64,000 bases of DNA, taken from contig JACQZU010000021.1 in the NCBI GenBank assembly GCA_016213735.1, positions 235,851 to 299,850 of the forward strand, written 5' to 3'. This DNA comes from Acidobacteriota bacterium. Lineage in GTDB: Bacteria > Acidobacteriota > Holophagae > Holophagales > Holophagaceae. The position numbers and the translations under genes are program-made. Below the pieces are notes generated by a model. It saw only the letters and a program-made list of their open reading frames with translations, was not told the origin of the DNA and made no database searches. Of this stretch, positions 7,772-16,381 are shown one piece after another; position 1 is the stretch's first letter, and each line of letters begins with the position of its first letter.

Positions 7772-9301
7772 TTGGCCGAGCGTTATCAGCTTCTCGTGCG
7801 GGACCGCCACGGGTTCGAGCGAAGCCTTTTCCTCAACCGCAGCGTGACCCTGGGGCGCCACAACAGCTGCGAGATCGTGCTGCCTGACACCATGATCAGC
7901 CGCCAGCACCTGCGGCTGGACCTCGAAGACGGGCAATGGTGGGTGGAGGACCTGGGTTCCTCCCACGGCACCTTCCTGAGGGAGGAGCGCATCACCCGCG
8001 AGCCCTTCCCTCCAGGGGCCACCCTTCGGCTCGCGGACGGCGCCTATTTCCTGACCCTCAAGGCCGAGTCCCAGACCACCTCCGAAGTGCATCTTCAGGC
8101 GGTGCTCCAGACCGCCCACCTCCTGGCGGCCCAGGTGGACCTGGACGAACTGCTGGAGCAGACCCTGGACCGCCTCCTGGCCATCTCGGGAACGGATCGG
8201 GGTTTCATCATGCTCCTGGAGGGCGGGGAGCTGGCCACCAAGGCCCAGCGCAACCTGGGCCGGGAGCTGGAGCACAGCATCCAGATCAGCATGAGCAGCG
8301 TGCACAGCGTCTTCGAGAAGGGCACCCCCATCTGGATCCACAATGTGGCGGACGACGAAAAGCTCCGTTCCCACCAGTCCATCGTGGACCTGAAGCTGAA
8401 GACCATCCTCTGCCTGCCCCTGACCCTCCAGGGAAAACGGACGGGGGTCCTCTACCTGGACAGCCGGCGCATCGTGGGGGAACCCGTGGACCGGCCCACC
8501 TTCGAGGCCATCGTGGCCCTCTGCGCCATCGCCATCGAGCGCACCCGCCTCTTCGAGGAGAACCTCCGGAACCAGGTGCTCGCCACCGTGGGCCAGGTGG
8601 CCAGCGCCATCGTGCACGACTTCAAGAATGCCCTCTTCGTGGTGCGAGGCCATGCGGAGCTGCTGGAAACCCAGAGCCAGGATCCCCAGGTCAAGCACCA
8701 CGTGAAGAAGATTCTCGCGGCGGTGCAGCGGCTCTCCCAGCTCAGCACGGACGTCCTGGACTACAGCAAAGTGCGGCAGCCCCATCTGGAAAAGGTCCAG
8801 CTCCACGCCTGGATGGAAGGCCTCCTGGAGCCCCTGCAGCCCAGGGCCAAGGACCTTGGGATTCGCCTGGAAAGCCACTCCCAGCCCTGTGTGGCCCACC
8901 TGGACAGTGCGCGCTTCCTCCGGGTCATGGAGAACCTCCTGGCCAACGCCTTCGACGCCGTGGCGGGAAGGGAAGCTCCCGTCGTGACCGTTTCCTGGGA
9001 GCGCGTCACGGGGGGAGTCCAGATCCGGGTGCAGGACAACGGCCGCGGAATCCCCAAGAAAGTCCTGCGCCGGATCTACGAACCCTTCTTCAGCCACGGG
9101 AAGAAGAAGGGCACGGGCCTGGGCATGGCCACGGTGAAGAAGATCGTGGACGAGCACGGCGGCTCGGTGGAGGTGGTCAGCGAGGAAGGCGGCGGCACCT
9201 CGGTGATCCTGACGATCCCGGACCAGGAGGACCTTCGGGGCGAGACCCCGGCGGAGGAGTCCACCGGCAAGAGCCGCGTTCCGAGGCCGAGGCCCCGATG
9301 A
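7772..9301 (+). CDS. FHA-GAF-histidine kinase hybrid
   Basis: 509 aa cytoplasmic sensor kinase. Residues about 5-105 are a forkhead-associated domain ([29 protein letters not shown]), which binds phosphothreonine peptides. Residues 120-265 are a GAF domain. Then comes a histidine-kinase core with phospho-acceptor His282 in [10 protein letters not shown]-box [17 protein letters not shown] and [12 protein letters not shown]. The H-box reads HDFKN rather than HExxxP, as in the HDxxN subclass. The start is TTG 7772 with GGAG five bases before it; no in-frame ATG fits the FHA start. It overlaps ispF by ATGA. FHA fused to a His kinase suggests input from Ser/Thr kinases, which the window also encodes. 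Confidence 0.88.
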   Translation: MAERYQLLVRDRHGFERSLFLNRSVTLGRHNSCEIVLPDTMISRQHLRLDLEDGQWWVEDLGSSHGTFLREERITREPFPPGATLRLADGAYFLTLKAESQTTSEVHLQAVLQTAHLLAAQVDLDELLEQTLDRLLAISGTDRGFIMLLEGGELATKAQRNLGRELEHSIQISMSSVHSVFEKGTPIWIHNVADDEKLRSHQSIVDLKLKTILCLPLTLQGKRTGVLYLDSRRIVGEPVDRPTFEAIVALCAIAIERTRLFEENLRNQVLATVGQVASAIVHDFKNALFVVRGHAELLETQSQDPQVKHHVKKILAAVQRLSQLSTDVLDYSKVRQPHLEKVQLHAWMEGLLEPLQPRAKDLGIRLESHSQPCVAHLDSARFLRVMENLLANAFDAVAGREAPVVTVSWERVTGGVQIRVQDNGRGIPKKVLRRIYEPFFSHGKKKGTGLGMATVKKIVDEHGGSVEVVSEEGGGTSVILTIPDQEDLRGETPAEESTGKSRVPRPRPR

Positions 9302-9777
9302 GCCTCCGGATCGGCCAGGGTTTCGATGTCCACCGTTTCAGCGACGCGGTCCGCCCCCTGGTCCTGATGGGCGTCCCGGTGCCCCACCCCAGGGGCCTCG
9401 AGGGCCACAGCGACGCCGACGTGATGCTCCACGCCCTCATGGACGCCCTTCTGGGCGCCGCAGGCCTGGGGGACATCGGCCGCCACTTCCCCGACCGTGA
9501 TCCCGCCTTCAAGGGCGCCGATTCCGCGGCCCTCCTGGTTCAGGTGATGGCGCAACTCCAGGAGCGGGGCTGGAGCGTGGTGAACGCGGACGTGACCCTC
9601 GTGGGGGAAGAGCCCCGCATCGGACCCCACCACCCGGCCATGCGGGCACGGGTGGCCCCCCTCCTGGGCATCCCCGGAGAGGATCTCAACATCAAGGCCA
9701 CCACCACGGAAGGCCTGGGCTTCACGGGCAGGGGCGAGGGCCTCGCGGCCCTGGCGGTGGTGCTGCTTCAGCGGTGA
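9298..9777 (+). CDS. ispF: 2-C-methyl-D-erythritol 2,4-cyclodiphosphate synthase
   Basis: MEP-pathway enzyme converting CDP-ME 2-phosphate to MEcPP; 159 aa, the normal length. Motifs: [10 protein letters not shown] (Zn-binding Asp/His), [34 protein letters not shown] and, at the C-terminus, [17 protein letters not shown], all diagnostic. Its ATG lies inside the kinase stop (ATGA), so the two are co-translated, although no metabolic link between them is known. The last 10 bases overlap the end of the convergent nucleotidyltransferase gene. Confidence 0.96.
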   Translation: MSLRIGQGFDVHRFSDAVRPLVLMGVPVPHPRGLEGHSDADVMLHALMDALLGAAGLGDIGRHFPDRDPAFKGADSAALLVQVMAQLQERGWSVVNADVTLVGEEPRIGPHHPAMRARVAPLLGIPGEDLNIKATTTEGLGFTGRGEGLAALAVVLLQR

Positions 9778-11177
9778 ACCCGGAGCCAGGCCTCCGCCGC
9801 CTGCCGGAGCCCCTCCTCCGTGTTGAGGCCAGGATCCTCCAGCACCCGTTCCAGCAGGTGTTTCTGGAGCTGCCCCAGCCAGGGTCCTCCGGGCCGGCCC
9901 GCCTGGGCCATCAGCGCGGTGCCGTCCAGCGCCAGTTCCTTCACGGTCATCCCGGGGAAGCGCACCGATTCGAGCCGCCCGCAGATTTCCGCCCAGAAGC
10001 GGAGGGTGTCTTCCTTCCATTGCGTCCCGCTGCGCCCATCGGGATGCCCATCCGACCAGCCCTTCCCCAGGTGGTCTCGGAGCCGGAAGAGCTCCCAGGC
10101 CTCCGGCTCGACACCCGCGTCCAGCAGCCGCTTCAGGAGCCGGCGGAACGCGGCGTCGCTCCAGGAAGGTTCCGGGTGTTCGCCGTGAAGCCGGATGAGG
10201 GCGGCCACCCGGTCCCGGAGACGGTTGGGGGCCTTCAGGCGCTGCAGCACCTGGTCCGCCAGGTCTTCCGAGAGCTTCTCGTGGCCGACGAAGTGCGCCT
10301 CTCCGTCCGCCCCGAGGGTGCGCGTGGCGGGTTTGCCCAGGTCGTGGAGGAGCAGTCCCCAGGCCTGGTCGGGAGGCAGGGGCGGGTCAAAGGTCAGGGC
10401 ATGGAGGGTGTGCTCCCAGACGTCGAAGCGGTGGTGCCGGTTCTGGGGACAGCCCACCAGGGGGCGCAGCTCCGGCATCCAGAGGTCGAGCAGGCCCGTG
10501 GATTCCAGGAGGCGCAACCCCCGGGCCGGGTCCCGGCCGCAGAGCAGCTTGGTGAGTTCCACGAAGACCCGTTCGATCGAGACCTTCGCGGCCACCTCAA
10601 GGCGCGGTGGAATCGCGGCCAGGGTGTCTGCTTCCACGGAAAAGCCGAGTTGGCTCGCGAAGCGGCAGGCCCGCAGAGGCCGCAGGCCGTCCTCCGCGAA
10701 ACGCCGGAGGGGGTCCCCCACCGCCCGGATCAACCCGGCCTCCAGGTCTGCCCGGCCCTCGAAGGGATCCACCAGCCGCTTCCGCCAGTCCGGGTCCTCC
10801 AGGGCCGCCACGGGGAGGGCCAGGGCGTTGATGGTGAAGTCCCGCCGGGCCAGGTCCTCCTCCAGGGCCACTCCGAGCCGCACGGATTCGGGCCTCCGGC
10901 CGTCGCGGTAGTCCCCGTCCCCCCGGAAGGTGGTCAGCTCCACGGGCGCCTCGCCCACCAGGACCGTGATGGTGCCGTGCTGGAGTCCCGTGGGAATGAC
11001 CCGGAACCCCGCCGCACGGGCCCGGGCCATGGCCTCCCCCGGAAGCAGCGCGCTGGCCAGGTCCAGGTCCCCCCCGGAGCGGCCCAGCCAGCGGTCCCGC
11101 ACCCAGCCTCCCACGGCGTGCAGGGCGGCGTCGGGCCCGAGGGCGCGCGCCAGCCGATCCACGCTCCCAAAGTCCAA
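9768..11177 (-). CDS. tRNA nucleotidyltransferase/poly(A) polymerase family protein with HD domain
   Basis: 469 aa class II nucleotidyltransferase. Head: VGGWVRDRWLGRSGGDLDLAS (G-[GS] and DxD metal site); neck: RRDFTINALAL and RFAEDGLRPLRACRFASQLGF; the body carries an HD phosphohydrolase-like segment (WEHTLHAL, LLHDLGKPAT, GHEKLSEDLA). The family comprises CCA-adding enzymes and poly(A) polymerases; the HD domain favours a CCA-adding type but sequence alone does not settle it. The start is TTG 11175-11177, five bases after GGGAGG, and no ATG fits. It is convergent with ispF and overlaps it by 10 bases. Confidence 0.88.
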   Translation of the reverse strand: MDFGSVDRLARALGPDAALHAVGGWVRDRWLGRSGGDLDLASALLPGEAMARARAAGFRVIPTGLQHGTITVLVGEAPVELTTFRGDGDYRDGRRPESVRLGVALEEDLARRDFTINALALPVAALEDPDWRKRLVDPFEGRADLEAGLIRAVGDPLRRFAEDGLRPLRACRFASQLGFSVEADTLAAIPPRLEVAAKVSIERVFVELTKLLCGRDPARGLRLLESTGLLDLWMPELRPLVGCPQNRHHRFDVWEHTLHALTFDPPLPPDQAWGLLLHDLGKPATRTLGADGEAHFVGHEKLSEDLADQVLQRLKAPNRLRDRVAALIRLHGEHPEPSWSDAAFRRLLKRLLDAGVEPEAWELFRLRDHLGKGWSDGHPDGRSGTQWKEDTLRFWAEICGRLESVRFPGMTVKELALDGTALMAQAGRPGGPWLGQLQKHLLERVLEDPGLNTEEGLRQAAEAWLRVHR

Positions 11178-11224
11178 GACCGCCTCCCATACCAGTGTCG
11201 CCCAGGATCCTTTCCCCGGCTCCG

Positions 11225-11230
11225 TACAAT
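11225..11230 (+). promoter_or_regulatory. -10-like hexamer before surE
   Basis: TACAAT lies 6 bases before the surE start, so transcription would begin at or very near the ATG, giving a leaderless or very short leader. No convincing -35 is seen. Similar hexamers occur at several other starts in this window (see findings). Confidence 0.35.
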
Positions 11231-11236
11231 GGAGGC

Positions 11237-11995
11237 ATGTCCAAGCGCCTGATCCTGCTCACCAACGACGACGGCCTCTGGGCCCCGGGCCTCGCCACCC
11301 TGGCCCGGGTCGCCTCCCGCTTCGGCCGGGTCGTGGCCGTGGCCCCCGACCGCAACCGAAGCGCCATCAGTTCGGCCCTCAGCCTTCACAACATCCTCCG
11401 CCTCCACGCCCTGGGTGAGGACCGCTACGCCTGCGACGGAACCCCCGTGGACTGCGTCCTCCTGGGTTGCCGCTCCGTGCTGGACCGGGTTCCGGACTGG
11501 GTGCTCAGCGGAATCAACCACGGCCTCAACCTCGGGGAGGACGTGTTCTACAGCGGCACCGTGGCCGCGGCCTTCGAGGGCCGCCTCCAGGGGGCCCGGG
11601 CCGCGGCCTTCTCCATCCACCCCAAAGGGGACCTGGCGGAAGCCGAGCCCTGGCTGGAGCGCTTCCTGGCCCGCTGGGAGGCCATGGACCTGCCCACCAA
11701 CCGCATCTGGAACCTCAATTTCCCCAAGGGGGAGCCCGCGGGCTTCCGGCTCTGCGGCCAGGACAGCCGGCAGTACCACGACGTGGTGGAAAAGCGGGCC
11801 GACCCCCGGGGCACGCCCTACTTCTGGATCGGGGGAGACAGCGGCCCCACCTACGCGCGGGGGAAGGGCAGCGACGCCGAGGCGGTTTTCGAGGGCTGGA
11901 TCTCCACGACCCCCCTGCACCTGGACCTGAGCTGCCAGGAGACCCTGGGGCGCAGCGGGGCCTTCGAGCAGACTTTCAACGGCGGCGATTCGTGA
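11237..11995 (+). CDS. surE: 5'/3'-nucleotidase SurE
   Basis: Metal-dependent nucleoside-5'-monophosphate phosphatase (stress survival protein), 252 aa. Signature LLTNDDGLWAPGL at the N-terminus supplies the Asp-Asp metal ligands; VVAVAPDRNRSAIS (Ser/Asn ligands), CDGTPVDCV and LSGINHGLNLGEDVFYSGTV follow in family order. ATG 11237 is immediately after GGAGGC, an unusually short spacing consistent with a very short leader; the in-frame upstream codon at 11195 is not favoured. The 3' end overlaps the acylphosphatase start by GTGA. Confidence 0.95.
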   Translation: MSKRLILLTNDDGLWAPGLATLARVASRFGRVVAVAPDRNRSAISSALSLHNILRLHALGEDRYACDGTPVDCVLLGCRSVLDRVPDWVLSGINHGLNLGEDVFYSGTVAAAFEGRLQGARAAAFSIHPKGDLAEAEPWLERFLARWEAMDLPTNRIWNLNFPKGEPAGFRLCGQDSRQYHDVVEKRADPRGTPYFWIGGDSGPTYARGKGSDAEAVFEGWISTTPLHLDLSCQETLGRSGAFEQTFNGGDS

Positions 11996-12264
11996 TCGCC
12001 CTCTTCCGGGCCCGGGGGCGGGTGCAAGGGGTGGGCTATCGGGCCTTCGTCCTCAGCCACGCCCGGGTGCTGGACCTGGCGGGCTGGGTCCGGAACGACC
12101 TGGACGGCACCGTGTGCGGCGAGGCCGAGGGGAGTCCCGAGGCCCTGGAGGCCTTCCGGGTGGCCCTGAGGGGCGGCCCGCCCTGGGCTCATGTCTCCGC
12201 ACTGGACTGGAGCGCCTCCCCTGGGGCACAATCCCTTCCCCGCCCCTTCGAGGTGCGGAGGTAA
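11992..12264 (+). CDS. acyP: Acylphosphatase
   Basis: Small cytoplasmic enzyme hydrolysing carboxyl-phosphate bonds; 90 aa. Catalytic motif GRVQGVGYRAF (Arg that binds phosphate) and GWVRNDLDGTVCGEAEG (catalytic Asn) match the family consensus. The start is GTG, overlapping the surE stop (GTGA), so the two are an operon. The stop is TAA at 12262-12264, and a palindromic repeat remnant begins 12 bases later. Confidence 0.93.
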   Translation: MIALFRARGRVQGVGYRAFVLSHARVLDLAGWVRNDLDGTVCGEAEGSPEALEAFRVALRGGPPWAHVSALDWSASPGAQSLPRPFEVRR

Positions 12265-12275
12265 GGAAGTTTCTC

Positions 12276-12360
12276 AACGCAAAGGCGCAGAGGCGCAGAG
12301 GAGGCAAGCGGCCGGGGTGGATTCCCCCCCGACGGCTTCCCGCCTTGGGGCCTTGGCGTT
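12276..12360. repeat. Degenerate AACGCAAAGGCGC palindromic repeat before apt
   Basis: The left arm AACGCAAAGGCGCAGAGGCG starts at 12276; the right end reads CCTTGGCGTT (12351-12360), a decayed reverse complement. A much better preserved copy with the same AACGCAAAGGCGC arm lies at 32803-32893. The element fills the acyP-apt gap. Confidence 0.65.
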
Positions 12361-12382
12361 CCAGGTTTCTCCGAGGACCCCC

Positions 12383-12895
12383 ATGGATCTCCGCTCCTTC
12401 GTCCGCGAGGTTCCCGATTTCCCGAAGCCGGGCATCAGCTTCAAGGACATCACCCCTCTCCTCACCGACGCCGGGGCCTTCGCCCACGCCGTCGAGCGCA
12501 TGGCCGAGCCTGTTTCGGCCATGCTGCCCACCCACGTGCTGGGCCTGGAGTCCCGGGGCTTCATCTTCGGCTCGGCCCTAGCCCAGAAGATGGGCCTGGG
12601 CTTCGTGCCTGCCCGCAAGCCCGGCAAGCTGCCCCTTCCGGTTTTCCAGGAGAGCTACGGGCTGGAGTACGGCACCGACGCCCTGGAGATCCACCGGGAC
12701 GCCTTCAAGGCCGGGGACCGGGTGCTCATCGTGGACGACGTGCTGGCCACCGGAGGCACCGCCGCCGCCGCCCGCCGCCTCGTGGAGAGCGCGGGCGCCC
12801 AGCCCCTGGCCCTCACGCTCTTCATCGAGCTGGGCTTCCTGGCTGGCCGCGCCAAGCTTCCGGGACTGCCGATCTTCAGCGTGCTGAGGTACTGA
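12383..12895 (+). CDS. apt: Adenine phosphoribosyltransferase
   Basis: Salvages adenine to AMP using PRPP; 170 aa, the typical length. Motifs: VPDFPKPGISFKDITPLL at the N-terminus, ESRGFIFGSALA, RKPGKLP, and the PRPP loop VLIVDDVLATGGTA. ATG 12383 follows GAGG by 6 bases; the frame is open further upstream only through the palindromic repeat. It probably has its own promoter, since the repeat separates it from acyP. Confidence 0.95.
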   Translation: MDLRSFVREVPDFPKPGISFKDITPLLTDAGAFAHAVERMAEPVSAMLPTHVLGLESRGFIFGSALAQKMGLGFVPARKPGKLPLPVFQESYGLEYGTDALEIHRDAFKAGDRVLIVDDVLATGGTAAAARRLVESAGAQPLALTLFIELGFLAGRAKLPGLPIFSVLRY

Positions 12896-12899
12896 ACCC

Positions 12900-13001
12900 G
12901 TGGAGGGCTGGAACCTCTTCACCAAGCTCTGCGTCTTCCTGCCCCTGGCGGCGATCCCCCTCTGGTTCTGGCTGAGGTTGAGGGAACGGGAGCGCAGGTA
13001 G
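12900..13001 (+). CDS. Possible 33-residue membrane peptide downstream of apt
   Basis: A GTG-initiated frame of 34 codons starts 4 bases after the apt stop. The product has one hydrophobic segment (LCVFLPLAAIPLWFWL) followed by a basic tail (RLRERERR), the look of a single-pass small membrane protein with a positive cytoplasmic end. GAGG within the apt terminus lies 10 bases upstream as a possible ribosome site. No family recognised; conservation is unknown, so it remains tentative. Confidence 0.35.
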   Translation: MEGWNLFTKLCVFLPLAAIPLWFWLRLRERERR

Positions 13002-13434
13002 GAGGGCCGCCAGCGCCACGATCCTGCTCCACAGGCAGGCCCGGGCCACCCTCCCAGGCATGGGCCAGGCCGCACGCGGGGCCACGGCCCTTCGCGGGGC
13101 GGCTGGCAGCGTCGCGGGGCGGGTGGCTGTTCGGTCATCGGAGTCCCCATCCGACCAGGGATCCGGACGCCCAGGTCGTCCGGGAATGGATCACGGTTCA
13201 TCCGTTCAAACGCCGTTAATATCCTGTACATCATTCATTAACGACTTATGGGTAGATTTTAAAGGAGCCCTGGCCTGCTCCTGGAGGCGCCTTGGTTCGT
13301 CCTCATCGCCCATGTCGTCCCTGGTCCCCGCGGCTTCCGGGCCACGCAGCCCGACGGGTTCCGGCGGACACCCCCCCTTCCTCGGAGCGAAGGTTCCGGC
13401 CTTCCTCCCCAACCCTCAATCCCCTGGAGGCGCC
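13002..13434. other. Long leader/intergenic region before the C10 protease gene
   Basis: 433 bases without a supported gene. Most is GC-rich, but about 13205-13270 is a clear AT-rich island (TTAATATCCTGTACATC, then TTCATTAACGACTTATGGG) likely to hold the promoter or an upstream control element. I see no recognisable riboswitch core. GGAGG at 13426-13430 is the ribosome site of the next gene. Confidence 0.5.
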
Positions 13435-15960
13435 ATGAACGGGAACATCGGGACCATCCTCACCAACCTCGGACTTTTGCTGGTCGCCCTTCCCGCCCTG
13501 GCGGGTCCTGCCCTGGGCCTGGGAGGCGCTTCCCGCAACCCCGTGAGCCCGGAGGCCGCCGCCAAGGTTGCGGTCAACCAGCTCACCCGCGCGCGAATCG
13601 CGGAAGCCCGGAAGATCCGGGACCCGAAGGAACTGCAGACGCGGATGTGGCAGATCCTGGCCGAGCCACCCAGCGTCCAGGAGGTGTTCACCGAATCCAA
13701 GGAGGGCACCCCGGTCTATCACATTCTCAACCTGAAGCCGCAGGGCTGGGTGGCGGTGGCCGCGGACAAGGTGGCCTACCCCATCATCGGGTTCTCCGGG
13801 AAGGGGGCCTACATCCCGGGGAGGAAGAACTGCGGGTTCCAGGCCTGGATGGAGAACGTGCGGGACGAGATCCACGCCGCCGCCTCCCGGGACCTTCCCC
13901 CGCTCCCAAGGGCCTCCGCGGCCTGGGACGAGCTGGACCAGTCCCCGGACACCTTCCTGGCTCGTGAAGCCTCCTTCGCGGCCACGGTCCCGGCCCCTGC
14001 GGTGGCCGGAAGCGTGTGGCCCCTGCTCACGTCCACCTGGGGCCAGGGCAGCAACTGGCCCGGGATCGAGCCCTGCGCCAGTTGGCTCATCGCCTGGCTG
14101 ATCGGCTACGACGCCTACTGCCCCTACGAAAAGAACTGGGCGGGCTTCTACCAGGTGGCCCCCACGGGTTGTGTCGCTACCGCCGCGGGCCAGATCATGA
14201 AGTTCTGGTCCTGGCCGCCCTCGGGGGAGGGCTCCCACACCTCCGACCCCCCCTACGTGCCTCTCTCCGGTGCCTGCATCAGCGAGTCCACCTACGGACC
14301 CTACACCGTCGACTACGCGGCGCGCACCTACAACTGGGCCATCATGCCGGACGATGTGATCCCCTTGCCCTCCGGCCTGGTGCCCGGCAGCACCTACGAA
14401 GTCGCCAAGCTGCTGCGCGATGTCGGAAACGCCCTGGACATGAATTACGCACCAGGGGGGTCGAGCACCAGCACGTCCTACGTTCCGGAAGTCCTCGAGA
14501 ACCACTTCCGCTACTCGAGGTCCGCCGCCTACCTGGATCGAGCGAGCTACGATTCCGCCACGTGGATCGACATGCTCAAGAACGAGTTGACCGCAGGCCG
14601 GCCGGTGCAATACCGGGGGGAGTCCGCCCTCTCGGGAGGCCACTCCTTCGTGATCGACGGCTACGACGTGTTCGGCAATTTCCACGTGAACTGGGGCTGG
14701 GAGGGTTTGCTCGACTGGTGGTTCTCCATCGACTTCCTGACCTCGCTGGGAGGCGACTTCAACAACGGCCAGGCGGGGGTGTTCTACATCAAGCCGGACT
14801 ATCCGCCCACCGCCGCGAACGACGCCTACAGCATGAACGAGGATTCGTCGCTGTCCGTCCCGGCCGCGGGCGTTCTGGCCAATGACAGCGACCCCTGGGG
14901 CGATCCTCTCTCCGCGGGCGTGGACACCTGGCCCAGCTCCGGCTCCCTGTCCCTCAACGCCAACGGCTCCTTCACCTACACCCCGAGCCTGCACTTCGTC
15001 GGCACCGACACCTTCACCTACCACGCCAGCGACGGCCGCTACAGCTCCGGGAGCGCCACGGTGACGATCACCGTGAACGCGGTGAACCACGCGCCGGTGC
15101 TGTCGCCCATCGGCGCCAAGACCGTCGACGAGGGGCAGCTCCTGCAGTTCGCCGTGTCGGCCACCGACCGGGACAACAACCCCCTGACCTACACCGCCAC
15201 CAACCTCCCGGCCGGGGCCAGCTTCGATCCGGCCTCCAGGATCCTCACCTGGACGCCCTCCTTCACCCAGGCAGGGACCTATCCCAACGTGCTGTTCCAG
15301 GTCCAGGACAACCAGACCCCCGCCCTGCAGGCCAGCGAGGCCATCACCATCACGGTGAACAACGTCAACCGCGCCCCGGTGCTCAGCCCCATCGGCGGGA
15401 AGTCTGTGAACGAGGGGCAACTGTTGCAGTTCTTCGTGTCCGCCACCGACCCGGACGGCGACGGCCTGAGCTACTCGGCCAGCAACCTGCCGGCCGGGGC
15501 GAGTTTCAATCCCGCCACCCGGATCTTCAGCTGGAGGCCGACCTACAGCCAGGGGGGGATCTACCCGAATGTGGGCTTCACGGTCACCGACACCGGATCT
15601 CCGTCCCTCTCCACCAGCGAGGCCATCACCATCTCCGTCACCAACGTGATCCTGGATACCTACGGCCAGGACGACGAGGGCCGGGCGAGGGTCTGCTTCA
15701 ATTCCCGGACGGGAGACTTCAAGTGGGAGGTCCTCTCGGGCCCCCACGCCGGAGAAATGTTCTCCGGCGTAGCCATGCTGCGCACCATGCTCGGCAAGAC
15801 CTACCTCAGCACCGCCCCTGGCTCCCCCGTGAACATCAACCTCACGGTGGACCTGGCCTCGGGGACCGCCCGGGGCGTCCTGGTCGGCGGGGCGGGTTGC
15901 TTCCATCAGCTCTCCGACTCCAACCTGTCGAACAACGGGCCTTCGCCCTGCAGGAACTGA
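13435..15960 (+). CDS. Secreted C10 (streptopain-like) cysteine protease with cadherin/Ig-like repeats
   Basis: 841 aa. A signal peptide covers about residues 1-23, then a propeptide (QGWVAVAADKVAYPIIGFSGKG is the streptopain propeptide pattern). The C10 catalytic domain has nucleophile Cys246 in APTGCVATAAGQIMKFW and His403 in GGHSFVIDGYD, followed by NWGWEG. From about residue 460 there is a cadherin-like/VCBS-type repeat (ANDAYSMNEDSS, VLANDSDP, GTDTFTYHASDG), then two putative Ig-type repeats each starting APVLSPIG and containing NLPAGASF. The last 110 residues are unassigned. ATG follows CTGGAGG. It is probably an extracellular proteinase with a modular substrate- or surface-binding tail. 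Confidence 0.85.
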   Translation: MNGNIGTILTNLGLLLVALPALAGPALGLGGASRNPVSPEAAAKVAVNQLTRARIAEARKIRDPKELQTRMWQILAEPPSVQEVFTESKEGTPVYHILNLKPQGWVAVAADKVAYPIIGFSGKGAYIPGRKNCGFQAWMENVRDEIHAAASRDLPPLPRASAAWDELDQSPDTFLAREASFAATVPAPAVAGSVWPLLTSTWGQGSNWPGIEPCASWLIAWLIGYDAYCPYEKNWAGFYQVAPTGCVATAAGQIMKFWSWPPSGEGSHTSDPPYVPLSGACISESTYGPYTVDYAARTYNWAIMPDDVIPLPSGLVPGSTYEVAKLLRDVGNALDMNYAPGGSSTSTSYVPEVLENHFRYSRSAAYLDRASYDSATWIDMLKNELTAGRPVQYRGESALSGGHSFVIDGYDVFGNFHVNWGWEGLLDWWFSIDFLTSLGGDFNNGQAGVFYIKPDYPPTAANDAYSMNEDSSLSVPAAGVLANDSDPWGDPLSAGVDTWPSSGSLSLNANGSFTYTPSLHFVGTDTFTYHASDGRYSSGSATVTITVNAVNHAPVLSPIGAKTVDEGQLLQFAVSATDRDNNPLTYTATNLPAGASFDPASRILTWTPSFTQAGTYPNVLFQVQDNQTPALQASEAITITVNNVNRAPVLSPIGGKSVNEGQLLQFFVSATDPDGDGLSYSASNLPAGASFNPATRIFSWRPTYSQGGIYPNVGFTVTDTGSPSLSTSEAITISVTNVILDTYGQDDEGRARVCFNSRTGDFKWEVLSGPHAGEMFSGVAMLRTMLGKTYLSTAPGSPVNINLTVDLASGTARGVLVGGAGCFHQLSDSNLSNNGPSPCRN

Positions 15961-16381
15961 ACCTCAACGCGGCTCGAGCGGACAGCCAGAGGGGACCCCT
16001 TCCCCCTGGCGGTCCGCCGGCTGACCAGGCGATGACCCCGACCGTTTGATCTCCATTCAGCGGGGAGCTCCCGCGGGGCACCGGGGGCTCCATCCTTGCC
16101 GGAGGGGATTCGGTCCCCAAGGGGCGCGCCCGCCACCCCGCTCACGTCGCGGCCCTAAGGCTTCCACGCCCGAAGCCGTTCTTCGCGCCGCGGCCTCGCC
16201 TCCCGCGGGGAGAGGCCTCGGGCCGCCGGGGGATCGGCTGCGCTTCCAACCGCGACGGAGGGACCCAGGACCTTCCGCCTTGGCCCGGACCCGGACCCTT
16301 CCCAGGCCGCTCCAGGGCGATGGGACCGGACTCTGGCGGAATGGGCGATCATGGGGGGTCATTCCCCCAGAGAGGTCACCC
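15961..16381. other. Gene-free stretch between the C10 protease and the Ser/Thr kinase
   Basis: 421 bases with no supported gene. An imperfect AGGGG/CCCCCT hairpin near 15989-16012 may act as a weak terminator for the protease gene. The rest is GC-rich without visible repeats. GAGG at 16372-16375 is the kinase ribosome site. Confidence 0.45.

Noticed and set aside
13002..13434. c-di-GMP (GEMM-type) riboswitch before the C10 protease gene
   Set aside because: The long leader invited it, but the conserved GCAAA/CGCAAAGCC elements are not present.
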